Positions 35,339 to 46,500 of a stretch of 64,000 bases of DNA are shown piece by piece; position 1 is the first letter of the stretch; each line of letters begins with the position of its first letter. The stretch comes from Allacma fusca (lineage: Eukaryota; Arthropoda; Collembola; Symphypleona; Sminthuridae), in assembly GCA_947179485.1 (NCBI GenBank), contig OX359246.1, forward strand, positions 28,768,001-28,832,000. Direction: 5' to 3'. A program made the translations under genes and the position numbers. Under the pieces are notes generated by a model. It ran no database searches and had not been told where the DNA came from. It saw nothing but the letters and a program-made list of their open reading frames with translations.

Positions 35339-36690
35339 AAAGCTTAAACATATCGATTACTGTAAAGTACATACTACTACATATATCATTATGTACGGCG
35401 TAATTAATGCCAGCGTTTGACACATATTTGTGCTAGTGACTTTTGCTTTTGTGATGTTAATGTAAATCTTCCGTAATTATGTTGTGTTTAAATCTCCGTG
35501 TATCGATATTTATTTGGAGTTCTAAAATCCAAGAAATTTAATATTTACTCATAAAATTGATAAGGAAAATTATTATTACATAAAATTACTATTCTCTAAA
35601 TGCTCTGTTATGAATACATATCTGTAAAGGCCTTATCAAGTCAGTCATTCAATCATATTGTTACCGATGGTGCCCGTTTAATTCAACGGTAATTGTCAAT
35701 ATTGAAGTAAAGAATTGTGTGCTGTTTTATTTTACTAATTATTATCGATGTAATAATTATATAGCTCAGCAAACTGGCTGGATATGAAAATCTAAACAAA
35801 ACAAAGTTTAAATGTCCCCCCTCAGGGGTATTATTTTAATGACATTTTGTAACGTAGATGCAGAGAGGGTTTGAAGTCGCAAGAATGAAAGGTTTCCCAA
35901 GACTATTTTTGTTTTGCTGAGCCGCCCAACGCGCTTGCAAAAGTGTATGAAAAAAACCATCTCTGTTTTCACAAGTAACAGATGATAAGTCAATTGTTTA
36001 CACGTGCCCATCATCCACATACTTGTCACATTTAGACTGTATAAAATTATTATACCCACCTCTACAACCCGTTTTACAAATTCTGGTTTCAATAGACGCC
36101 CTAACATTCGTAGTACAACGCCTGGGAATATACGAATCCCCCCAACATGCATGTTTCAAAAATGAGAATAATTTTGGGCAGTCATGGTATATTCGATTAC
36201 AGGCTTCTAAATTATGTATGTTTTTTGCTTTAAGGGGAAATTGAAACTGGTTTATTATTTTTTTAAATTTTGAACAGGAAGAAATATTTCTAAATGTATG
36301 TAGAATTTTAATTTTGCTGTCAGCTTCTAATATATATAGATAATTGGTATGCTATGGTACAAAAATATATTTGATTTGTTTTACCAAAAGCAATGATTTA
36401 AGCACAGTGGCTTAAATCATTTGGGTAATAATAAAATTATGAAATAAAACGATACATTTATAAACGACTATTCCTGCAAATTGTTTGACGGGACTAAAAA
36501 TTGCTAAAGAAATTGTGGAAATATCTCAACATTCTATCACGTTTCTTCTCCCAAGCACTGCCGGCCCAAACCATGGTCGAGATCAATGATGTAAATTTTT
36601 TATTTCTGTCTTGAGTGAATAAGAAACGGTGGGTAACTTTGAGCCGCAGTGTACGTGTGCCGTTGGCTCTAGGGATCTGGTAATTTTCAC
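35339..36690 (+). other. A3 3' flank and A-B intergenic DNA
   Basis: The first 490 bp match the 3' flanks of the other A copies. From 35900 the text (CTGTTTTCACAAGTAACAG, CCCATCATCCACATAC) matches 20600-20680 and 22330-22360, showing the unit without the hAT element found after A2. No gene is supported. Confidence 0.55.
36392..36421. repeat. Perfect 12-bp hairpin
   Basis: AATGATTTAAGC, a six-base loop ACAGTG, then GCTTAAATCATT. It is isolated; no terminator or RNA gene context is visible. Confidence 0.6.
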
Positions 36691-36940
36691 GTTTGCCTCA
36701 TCACTCTTTCAATTATTCAGGGTCAGACATGGGTAAAAAAATGTGGTTGAGTCATAGCTTATAAACTCGTAATGAGCGGGCTCTGTACACCCGAGTACGG
36801 GTAGCCTGTTTTTATGATTCCACATCGAAAAAGTCATCCAAGCATTCTCCTACTGTAATAATGAAGCGCAGTTCGTTCTGAGAGGAGAAAAAGGGGATGG
36901 TTTTGGACGTGACTTCAAACAAAATACTTCCTCTCACATT
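36690..36940 (+). promoter_or_regulatory. Shared upstream module of B2
   Basis: Copy of the B1 module with CAATTATTCAGGGTCAGACA, GGTTGAGTCATAGCTTATAA, GCAGTTCGTTCTGAGAGGAG and GACGTGACTTCAAACAAAAT, ending about 80 bases before the B2 start. Confidence 0.5.
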
Positions 36941-37241
36941 CAGTACTTTTAAAATCAATGGAGGGCTGTCAAGTGTGATTAGCACAACTGTACAACAAAA
37001 TACTAGAATATCCCCAACATAATGGAGGAATCCCGATTGGCTTTGATAGAGAGGAATCCAAGGGGAGTAAGTTTGCTTGAGTTTATTATCTACAGTAAAT
37101 TACTAGGTTAATTAAAAATAGTATTGTAAACTTGTTCCGACCGAAGACCGAATATTCAGTAATTTGTCCGTTGACATATAAGAAATAACCTTTTTTGTAT
37201 CAGCGTAAAAACACAAAAATGATGGAATTTTTATTATAAAA

Positions 37242-37800
37242 CTAGCGGTACAGCCACCGCCTGCGTCGGTGGTTTGCATGGTTTCTCTTAAAAAGAGAAC
37301 GACGCATGCTAGTGGCTTTACTGCTAGTAATAATAAAATTTTTGTTTGGAAATGTTTTCAAATTGAACTCTCGTTAGATATTCCTCATGATTTTGAATAT
37401 ATTTTATTTTTATTAAAAATGTAACGTCTCACGTTACAAAAGTTCCCCAAATACACAATTGGTGTTGTATGTTCCATCACCTTTGCCCATCATTTCGCCT
37501 TGTTCTGCCATATCCGTTACAACTACCTTTATATTTTCTTTTGAATTACCCCTGGACTTTCTCAAAACTTTGTCCATGAAATTTGTTAACGGTCATAGCA
37601 AAGTTTGCTCTAATAGGAAACTCCCTTCGCTTTAATACAAATGAGTCACCATCACTTGAGAGGTAAGCGCGATCCGGGGAATATATAATGCTTCTCCAGC
37701 AGCTCTGGCTGTCAGAACAGTCGCGAAAATTAAATTTTGTTGTAGTTGGGTAATAATTAGACGTGTTCCATTGCATCAAACCTGCGTTGTATTAAGGTTT
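37242..37800 (-). mobile_element. Helitron 3' end with helicase remnant
   Basis: On the minus strand the 3' terminus is a hairpin (CCACCG, 7-base loop, CGGTGG; 37254-37272) followed by a short spacer, CTAG (37242-37245) and a host T. This is the classic Helitron end. Upstream on the same strand, 37434-37780 encodes pieces of the Rep/helicase C-terminus. They are ALYIPRI, then FPIRANFAMTVNKFHGQSF (helicase motif VI region), then ENIKVVVTDMAEQGE and a stop. A frameshift and an internal deletion after FEKV make it inactive. The 5' end was not located. Confidence 0.88.
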
Positions 37801-38053
37801 AGTAATAGCATTACAATTGCGCTGACTTTAAGTTTCAAAATATGATTGGGCATTCCAGCCGGTGTTATTATATTTAGATATTCAATTGGATAATAGCTGG
37901 AATCATCCCGGGTTGCACACGCAAAGTCAATGCGCATTTTTAAACTGTTCCGACACTCGGAAGTAATTATACGGTAATCTATAGATACTCTATATGAGCA
38001 TACAGTATATGAGCCATATTGTCTTTACTTTACAGCAATTTGTACTCCAGAAC

Positions 38054-38547
38054 TAGTGTTTCTGAACGGTACCAAAACATGGACTCGACCCGACTCGTTT
38101 TCCCGAACCGAAAAAAATCCCAATTCTATTCCCGAAACCGGAACCGGTATTTTCGAGTCCGGGACATTTTTGGCTTCCCGGAACCGATCCGGAAAATAAA
38201 AGCGGTTCCCGAACCGGTTCCGGTTCCTTTCTGAACCGACACAAAATGTATATGATTCATTTTTATGGAAGTCAAAATTGTGTCGCCTTTTCAAACGATA
38301 GTTGACAAATGCTGGCCAAAGCAAGGTTCGCGTTTTCATCCAAAACGGCAGCTTTAACAAAAAAATCCCGAAAACTTTCGGTTTTGATTTTTGTTCCCGA
38401 AACCGGACCGAAATTTGACGGTTCATAAACCGATGACCCGAAACCGGAGCGAAATGTAACGGTTCTTTAAAACGTTGACCCGAAACCGTACCGGAACCGA
38501 AACCGAACCGGAACCTCGGGAATTCCCGATACCGAATAGAAACACTA
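38054..38547. mobile_element. hAT-like MITE with GAACCGGAAC words
   Basis: The ends are TAGTGTTTCT plus a nearby CGGTA on both sides, with a perfect TCCAGAAC duplication (38046-38053 and 38548-38555). CCGAAACCGGAACCG words fill the flanks. Non-coding; open frames in it are periodicity artefacts. Confidence 0.9.
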
Positions 38548-38555
38548 TCCAGAAC

Positions 38556-38985
38556 CTATAGCGCGCGTTAGGAGAGAGAGCGTTTTGAGCCTGCCACATA
38601 TTACATATGAGCCTACAACATATAAACCTACCGCATATGTGCCATGTAGCCTTTATGGCAATGTGTACTCGCAACCCTAAAAAGCGCGTTTAGGAGAGTG
38701 CAAAGTTTCCTCTCGCTGAGCCGAGTTTATGACAGACAACGCTCAGCTGAGGTTGGACGCGCTGAGCTTCCCCTCGCTGAGCTCCGGCCAGCTGAGCTTC
38801 GGCTCAGTGGATAAATGGGAGCGAAAATTTAAAAAACTATATTATGCCATCGTCAAAATAAATTATTGTAAAGAGATTTTTTTATTTTAGTTTATTATTT
38901 TTGCAAAGAACTGGCAAACCTAAAAAGCGCGTTTAGGAGAGAGCGAAGATTTAAAAAACTCTCTTATGCCACTGTCAAATTATGG
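38556..38985. repeat. GCGCGTTTAGGAGAG repeat segment
   Basis: Three spaced occurrences of (AAAAA)GCGCG-TTAGGAGAG (38568, 38681, 38927), CGCTGAGC words around 38720-38810, and two copies of AAATTTAAAAAACT...TTATGCCA. It replaces the 5' half of B2 exon 2. The type of element is unknown. Confidence 0.55.
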
Positions 38986-39439
38986 TATAAGATTACTCAT
39001 AGGAATTACTTCCGGTATTTTTTTTAAAGGGAAACCGACCCAAGAACCAAAGCCCCAACCAGACTCATCAAAATATAAACCCAGAGATTTAGGTGAGCTG
39101 CTCCTTCAATTAAGGTATGGTTGGATATCACAAATGAGTCTTTTTTGAAACCGTTGTTGCAACGATAGAAAATTGATCAAAAGGTTTGAATACATTTGAA
39201 GATATTTTCGTTGACTGTACCAAACAGGGCTCCTCACAACTCAACTTTCTGTGTTAGTTGAAATTGAAATTGCAATTGAAATTGACTTTTCAATTCAACT
39301 TGTAGTGGTGAATTGTAATTGCTTATTTGTAAATCAAATACTAGACAAATCATCAATTTTCAAGAATCAAGTAGCAGCGTTAATAGTTGAAGTTGTCAAT
39401 TACAACTATTAAAACTTTCGTAAATTGAAGTTGACTTGA

Positions 39440-39851
39440 AATTAATACTAAATTGAATTGAAATTGATACTAAATTGAATTGAAATTGATACTAAATTGA
39501 ATTGAAATTGATACTAAATTGAATTGAAATTGATACTAAATTGAATTGAAATTGATACTAAATTGAATTGAAATTGATACTAAATTGAATTGAAATTGAT
39601 ACTAAATTGAATTGAAATTGATACTAAATTGAATTGAAATTGATACTAAATTGAATTGAAATTGATACTAAATTGAATTGAAATTGATACTAAATTGAAT
39701 TGAAATTGATACTAAATTGAATTGAAATTGATACTAAATTGAATTGAAATTGATACTAAATTGAATTGAAATTGATACTAAATTGAATTGAAATTGATAC
39801 TAAATTGAATTGAAATTGATACTAAATTGAATTGAAATTGATACTAAATTG
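39440..39851. repeat. 22-bp minisatellite, block 1
   Basis: About 18-19 near-identical head-to-tail copies of a 22-bp unit containing AATTGATACTAAATTG. The unit is an extended form of the element's own AATTGAAATTG word, which suggests local amplification. Confidence 0.95.
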
Positions 39852-40977
39852 CAGGGTTGCTGATTTTTTTGATTTTTTTGAAAAAAATCAAAAAAATCAG
39901 ATTTATTTGATTTAAATCGGATTTTTTTGATTTAAATCAATATTTTATGATTTAAATTCAAAATTTTATAGTACGATAGAATTTCCATACAACTTTTTGG
40001 ATTTTAATTTTCCTAATAATATTGTGCACTGTTGGCCCCAATGAAACTTGAGCAATCAATCAAATGTATTGAGAGAAAATTACAAAGGCAAGTCAGCTAC
40101 CTAATATGAAATAAAAAGCTGGTTAAAGGCCAATTCCAAAGATCAACAGTATTTTTTATATTGTAACAATTCGGAATTAAGTTGTCTTTGAAGCCAAACG
40201 CTGTGTAGGACAGATACCAGATGTCTCATTTGGATTTTTATTGATTTATGTATACATAAATATATTTATATGTAATTATATACAGTGTGCACAGTGTGTG
40301 CATATACAGTGTTTCGGAATGGAATGGTAGAGTATGTTGGGACAGAAAAATTATTTGCAAATTGGGAATATACCGTTTAAACAAGTGTGAATATCTTTCC
40401 GTAAAAGAGTAACATTTAAAAAATGCAAAATTCACAGTCAAATCTTTCCACTTTAAACAGTACTCTTTTAGAAAGATTGGATATTGTGACGTTCTTGTAG
40501 TTACTGAGTTTCTGTTAGGGACGAGACATTTTCGGGATGTAAATATTGTCTCCGTGTTATTTCAGGACGGGATTGGGATACTCATTTTTGTCCCTGGATT
40601 TTGAAACGAGGCGGAATCTTCTGTGGGGCATAACAATTGTCCTCAGCAGAAGCTCTAGTATTATACAAAACTTCAAAACTCACTCATATCCAAATTTTAT
40701 GGCACTTTGACAGCTTGACAGATAATCAATATGTCAAAGTGCCCAAATTGTCCTGAAAATTATCAAAATCCAAAATGGTTGCATACCAAACATTTGTAAA
40801 AACAAAAAAATCCACGTTTTACAACGTTTAGAGACGTAAAATTAAATTTTACCTAACCGCAAAAGTTGAAGAGTCAATTTTGATTTAAATCAATGATTTA
40901 TTTGAAAAAAATCAAGTGATTTAAATCTTGATTTAAATCAAGATTTAAATCAACGTGATTTAAATCAAGCCACCCTG
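39852..40977. mobile_element. hAT-like element splitting the minisatellite
   Basis: The left end is CAGGGTTGCTGATTT and the complemented right end is CAGGGTGGCTTGATTT. The duplication CTAAATTG (39844-39851 and 40978-40985) lies within the minisatellite unit. GATTTAAATCA words mark both ends. No transposase seen. Confidence 0.9.
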
Positions 40978-41568
40978 CTAAATTGAATTGAAATTGATAC
41001 TAAATTGAATTGAAATTGATACTAAATTGAATTGAAATTGATACTAAATTGAATTGAAATTGATACTAAATTGAATTGAAATTGATACTAAATTGAATTG
41101 AAATTGATACTAAATTGAATTGAAATTGATACTAAATTGAATTGAAATTGATACTAAATTGAATTGAAATTGATACTAAATTGAATTGAAATTGATACTA
41201 AATTGAATTGAAATTGATACTAAATTGAATTGAAATTGATACTAAATTGAATTGAAATTGATACTAAATTGAATTGAAATTGATACTAAATTGAATTGAA
41301 ATTGATACTAAATTGAATTGAAATTGATACTAAATTGAATTGAAATTGATACTAAATTGAATTGAAATTGATACTAAATTGAATTGAAATTGATACTAAA
41401 TTGAATTGAAATTGATACTAAATTGAATTGAAATTGATACTAAATTGAATTGAAATTGATACTAAATTGAATTGAAATTGATACTAAATTGAATTGAAAT
41501 TGATACTAAATTGAATTGAAATTGATACTAAATTGAATTGAAATTGATACTAAATTGAAATGAAATTG
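40978..41568. repeat. 22-bp minisatellite, block 2
   Basis: About 26-27 further copies of the same 22-bp unit in the same phase as block 1, so the two blocks were one array of roughly 45 units before the insertion. Confidence 0.95.
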
Positions 41569-42321
41569 ATTTTTTAGTTTCACCTATCAGCGTATATTAT
41601 AAAGAAAAAATAGTTATGAAAATAAACTCGATGACAATAGCTTTGACTACAACTGCAAATCTATTTGCTGTGAAATTAAGGCAAAACCAATTAGGTTGTA
41701 AAATTATAGTTAATAATTTTAAGAATCCCCAAGAAGCATTTTGTTGATAAAACAAGCTTTTTGCTTTACAAATTCTAATAGATTTTCAAACTTGAGCCAA
41801 CCTTTAAGGCAAAGGCAAATTTTGATATTCACAGCAGCAAGCTTGTTTACATCCGATGAGATTTTTCTGCCACTTTGCGTTTGATTTGTTTCACTTTCGT
41901 TTGAGCCAGGACTTACAGTTATCTTGACGCAACTATCAGTGTCGTTACTCATTTTATGTTTTTAAAAATGTCTTGAGAAACTCTTTTTCGAATAATATTA
42001 AAATGTTTGTAAATAGGTTTCAATTGCTTTGCTTTCTATGCAGCAAGGCGAGGTAGCACTTGCTGTAGGAAGTTTTTTTTTTTATTTCCGCGCTTGAAAT
42101 GCACACTCCTGCCTTTTCGCGCATGCTTACTTTAACATTCACTAGTTGTCAACTATCAACCTCAACTATCAATTTTTGACAACTCAGCTAATTGAAATTG
42201 ACTTGGTGAAAGTTCTCAAATTCAATGCGTGAATTGAAAGTTGATTTGTAATTGAAATTGAATCAACAACTAAAATGCCATTATAATTTGAAATTGATTT
42301 CAATTTACAAGTCGCAGATTA

Positions 42322-43201
42322 CAGTGAATTTCCCATATAGTGGTTTCCTCTTAGATGGCATTTCCTCTTTAGCGGCATCAAAAAACCCTCCCTAGAGGTT
42401 TGCAATGTTAAAGGTATACTATATAGTGGCACCCGCTATAATGGTATTCCCTCTATAATGGCACCATTATGTGTTACGGTGGCTCGGCCATGAAAAATTA
42501 TAATGGCAGCTGGCATAAAATTAGCTAGTTAATGGTATAACAAGGTGTTATAAAACGTGCTGGAGGTAAATAATGTTTGTGTCGATTGGTTCAATTTTAA
42601 TTCTAAATGTTACTGCATAACATGAAATTCTTATTGAGGTATACGGAAGCTCTAGTATGATTAGCTGAAGTTACGTAATAGTATCATTGACTTAAAAGGT
42701 AAAACAAACAGTTACACAACAAAGCATTGGTATTTTTATCTTGGCCCACTTCTAATAAGTTTCAATTCGTTATTTATTTTTTAACGTAATTTAAACGTTT
42801 TCCATAATCTGAAGCCAAAATTCGGTTTCTGGAAGGACGCTATATTATTTTGATGATGTTTTGGAAAGTGTACATGCCATAAAAATGTGGATTTCTTCAC
42901 AAGTAGCTCCGACCAATCGGTCTGGAATGGTGACCTTGCAGTTGAAAAGTTTGCTACTACTTACAATATTACCAGTGTAAGGGTATCTATATTTACTGAA
43001 TATTTTAAACTTACTGACCTTTGCATACCTCATAGTTTTACGCATTCTGTACAAATAAATTATTTTATAAATATATTTAGCCAGTTATTAGTTATAAACA
43101 TTAATAGTATATAGTTAGCCATTAATACCATATAGTGGCATCTCTATATAGTGGCAGGAATTTGCCACTCCCTTGGAAACCACTATATAGGAAATTCACT
43201 G
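42322..43201. mobile_element. Pogo-like element, TA duplication
   Basis: The TIR begins CAGTGAATTTCCCATATAGT (complemented right end CAGTGAATTTCCTATATAGT) and extends about 27 bp. TA flanks both ends. TATAGTGG words are repeated internally. A lone related end occurs at about 46253. No transposase recognised in the 880 bp. Confidence 0.85.
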
Positions 43202-43288
43202 TACCATCAATTGAAATTGACTTAAAATTGTATTTGAATTTGACAGTTGCAATTACTACTTGAAATTGTGAGGAGCCCTAGTACCAAA

Positions 43289-44152
43289 GTAAGGTTTACT
43301 TCCTAACGTGACAAACATTTCGTGGTCTTTAATATTAAAACACTTGGAGGCATATAACCTGCAACCAACAATGTGCTGACGTTAATGTAACGGTTAACAT
43401 GCTGCGCTTGATCAAGCAATTATTGACCTTGTGACTTCAAATTTGATAGGCAGGTGCGTTAATGCCCAACCCCGGCGGGCATTTGAAATGATTTTGATCA
43501 GTACACCTGTTCTGTCCACTGCTGCCCGCCAGGCTACATCGTCAAGTCTAGTCTAGTCTTTAAAGTTTAGAGCCGCAACTAGTCAAGTCTAGTCAAGACA
43601 GCTGTACGTTAAATTAGCAATAGTCAAGTCTAGTCCTAGTCTTGATTCTGCAGCTGGTTCCCTAGTCAAGTCTAGTCAATTCCCCTAGTCACAGTGTATT
43701 TTTCTAAAAACTCCTTCATTTTGATTAGCAAAATATGAAAAATATTATTTTTAAAACTTGAGCTTCGTTGAGTTCAAAATTTTCAGATTTTAACAAAGAC
43801 CTGTATCAAAAAACCAGTTTGTGTTTATTTGCATCAAACGACGTAAAGATGGGAAACAACACGTGTGGTTTACATCAATACAAAAATACTGCTCGGTAAG
43901 ATTTTTGTACAATCAACAATTGTCATTATAAAAATAAGTTTTTGCAACTTTAACCGCAAGTTGGGAATCAAATTTTTCCAAGAAAATAGGGTTTTATAAT
44001 AATTTATGGGTAAACTTTTTTATCTAATATATACGGATTTATCAGTGGAATATTTTCTGGTATGTATATTATACGAAATTTCCACCCGGACGCACCAGTG
44101 GAAATACCCGGTGCAAGTAGTGGAATTTGCAGTAGGCTGTACCCAGGGGTAG
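43289..44152. other. End of B2 intron and unclassified repeat DNA
   Basis: 43289-43500 matches B1 intron 2. The match stops abruptly at GATTTTGATCAG. From 43545 to 43690 the sequence carries CTAGTCAAGTC words, which resemble the subterminal zone of another hAT-like element, but I could not find a matching right end. No gene. Confidence 0.5.
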
Positions 44153-44460
44153 AAATTTTGTAAATTTCCCTGGAAGAACATTTCTGAACATCATGCTGAA
44201 ACAAAGGTCAACGATTTTCAAAATACCTGTTGACAACTAAAATGTCCCTAGAAGACGTTATATTCCTGTCAAATAAAGTCAAACAATCTAAAAATTCCTG
44301 TTGTCTTACCTAGTTTTCCTGAAACACATCAAAAAATTGAAAATCCCTGTCAAGAGATTTTCATTTCGAAGGTCAATAAATTAGAATATCCTTGTCCTCA
44401 AAAAGGAATCCCTGCCCTTGGCTATTTCCCTGCCAGAATAATTTTTGCCCTGGGAAGAAT
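44153..44460. mobile_element. Fragment of the AAATCCCTG hAT-like family
   Basis: Begins CAGGGGTAGAAATTTTGT and follows the sequence of the element at 18759-19103 (AGGTCAACGATTTTCAAAAT). The right end is not clear. Another partial copy lies at about 47390-47560. Confidence 0.6.
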
Positions 44461-44648
44461 GATCTCTTCTAATATAATGATAATAAATAACAATGTTAAA
44501 GGGCACGTTAGAAAGATTGGTTCTTTGGTTTTGGGAGGTTTTTTGGTTTAAAGAAAGAAGTACCAGGTATGTAATTTTCATTTTAGTTGCAATTATTTTT
44601 GAAAAGTATTAATAAAAAAATTGTTTTGCAAAAAATCAATTCTTTTAA

Positions 44649-45212
44649 CTATAGAAACCAGGTTTGATTTGGTTTAAACGGTTTTTTTAATAAAAACCAA
44701 TGGTTTAAACCAAACACCTGAAATTTTAATATTTTCAATTCAAAATGCATAGAATAATATTGAGTTTCGGATTGTAGGCGAGTGTGATACGTCCAGAACA
44801 TCCTGGTAGGGACATAGTAGCCAACAAAGATATCAATCGTATAGTGGCCATGTGAACAGAGCAATGTGCCCATTCCTCCACAAGCTATTACCCACATTAT
44901 TAACCATTTGAGTGGCCACCAGAGCTGAGATGAGCCTTTTTATACAAAATAATTACACCAAATTTAAGATTTAATTCATTCCAATATTTTCATCTATTAG
45001 AACGGTCTTAGAATAAATTTTTGCAACTCCAAGATGGGGTCGAAAGAATTTTAAACCCCTGCTCACTTACATTCCCCGTACATTAGTGCACCGAACAAAA
45101 GCGCAGAAGTATGTCCTGAGAAAATATAGTCCCCACAAGATTTATTATCGCCTCTGTCCACTGAAACTTCCGCTCTTCGTAATATGATGAAGCCATTATG
45201 AAATCTCTGGTT
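44649..45212 (-). CDS. Sphingomyelin synthase-like, C-terminal catalytic exons only
   Basis: Two minus-strand exons, 45071-45212 (acceptor after TTTTACAG, donor GTAAGT) and 44649-44935 (acceptor AAAAAG), join in frame at a split Cys codon. The first ends its conserved part with CGDYIFSGHT, the D3 motif of sphingomyelin synthases. The second has HYTIDIFVGYYVPTRMFWTYHT-type sequence, the D4 motif, with a hydrophobic stretch between them. The two His and one Asp of the lipid phosphatase-like triad are present. These enzymes transfer a head group to ceramide at Golgi or plasma membranes. Upstream exons encoding D1, D2 and four helices were not found, and the last 20 codons run into AAACC-type repeat DNA. 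It is probably a fragment or pseudogene; an additional in-frame acceptor at 45242 is possible. Confidence 0.78.
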
Positions 45213-45299
45213 CTGTAAAATAGGATTTCTAGTGTCATTAGCCTGGAATTCACAAATGGTCATGTTTAGAGCGTTCATGCATATTTATTTAGCAACGTA

Positions 45300-46500
45300 A
45301 ATGTCTGTTTATTGTCTTTGAAAAACGGAAGTAAGTCAAGTCCGCTTATTAGTAATTAGAAAAATTTACAAAGCAATTTTAAATACCCCAAAAAGTAAAT
45401 AAAAACTTCATTTCTATCACTTGTACGCAAGGGAGAGCATTTTTAAGAGTCCAAGTTCCCTATGAATGTAGGGAACAAGTTTAGTCATTTATTAAATTGT
45501 CACCCAGCAGTGAATGAATTAGAATTTTGGATTTCATTAAAGCAAATGAAATTTTTGTTCTGAATGACAGAACTGTTTGAAAGTCATTACAGGTCACTGT
45601 TAAAAACTTTTAATTTGAGAGGGGGGATTCGCCTCTTAGTACCTTGTAAGTTCAGACCAAATAATTTCTACAGCAAGTTGCTTGGACTTTCTTGAATAAT
45701 ATAAATTTTGGTTTGACTTTTACTTGCACTTTGGAATTTTACAAAAGATAATATTTGATACAAGTTTGTGGAAATTTTAAAGAGCGTTCAAGCAACGGGA
45801 CAACGAAAAGCCAGACACTAGGACAACATTTAAATCCACGCTCAAAACTGGAGATACCGCCCAATATTTCCAGCTATATACAATACATATTTTCCCACCA
45901 ACGTTTCTCAATAAAGTCTATGCGGTACGTTGGCTATGCAAAATGTGCGATTAAATTGAATCCTTCCATCAAATTGTTTACGTGCCCTTTTCCTTCATTC
46001 ATTAACGTAGTGACAAAATACAATTTCACTTCCCGTCTCGAATATCACCAGGGGATCATTTTGTTGGGCCCGGCCTGATAATTCAATAGGAAGTATTTTA
46101 TTATCCCTTTAGCCTTCCAATCCCGTGCCCGGCAGAACGCCTGACTCACTACAAAAACCTTTAAATTTCTTTTGAACCTGAACTTTGTAAAATTCGGACG
46201 TAGGTTCATATTCTTAACCGCACCTCATAGGAACACATATTTCGATTACAGTAAATTTCCTATATAATGGTTCCCAAGGGTTGGATTACTCGATTTGATT
46301 CTGAGGAGTTGAAAATATGTAATAGAGGCAGAGCAAGTGGTGGCCTCATTACATAAATCAAATTTCTTATTCAAGTTCAAATGTTTTACAATGAGCATTA
46401 ATTAAATTTTGTTCTCCAGGAATATTCTCAAGTAAGTTCAATATTTTTTATGTAAAGGCCGCTTAAAGTGTAGTGAAGTAGTATCTACACTAGCAGTTCA
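45300..46500. other. Gene-poor interval
   Basis: 45600-45700 matches the segment near 30090. An open frame of 107 codons at 45755-46078 has no recognisable motif. A lone pogo-like end (CAGTAAATTTCCTATATAAT) is at 46253. I found no SMS-type upstream exon here. Confidence 0.4.

Larger units (their letters stand above)
33694..35826 (+). repeat. Segmental duplication carrying A3, partner of 53948-58400
   Basis: Begins at TTACGCATCCTGCCATTACT and ends near CCCCCCTCAGGGGTATT. The partner carries A5 and differs by loss of exon 1 and by three insertions. It is the youngest-looking duplication in the cluster. Confidence 0.8.
37022..39092 (+). pseudogene. Family B copy 2 (B2), truncated
   Basis: Exon 1 (37022-37066) encodes MEESRLALIERNPRG with a GTAAGT donor and matches B1 exon 1. 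The 3' part of exon 2 survives (about 38990-39092, ending TTTAG before GTGAG), but its 5' half, which should encode the membrane segment start, is replaced by unrelated repeat sequence. Exon 2 here is longer at its end (GKPTQEPKPQPDSSKYKPRDL in translation). Intron remnants continue on both sides of a 4-kb hAT insertion. The alignment to B1 stops near 43505 and the final exon is absent from the window. A Helitron and another hAT copy sit in intron 1. Confidence 0.7.
39225..43280. mobile_element. Large hAT-like element in B2 intron, with three internal guests
   Basis: The ends are CAGGGCTCCTCACAA and, complemented, TAGGGCTCCTCACAA, with a perfect GTACCAAA duplication (39217-39224 and 43281-43288). 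AATTGAAATTG words mark both subterminal zones (39270-39440, 42180-42310 and 43205-43270). It carries a minisatellite in two blocks, a nested hAT-like element and a pogo-like element. A minus-strand open frame at 41719-41952 is not recognised. Confidence 0.9.

Noticed and set aside
39440..41568. Centromeric or other chromosomal satellite
   Set aside because: Only about 45 units, confined within one transposon with clear ends. It is a local minisatellite.
41719..41952. Minus-strand frame of 77 codons as a transposase domain
   Set aside because: It lies in a hAT-like element, but I see no BED-finger or catalytic motif. It is not supported as a gene.
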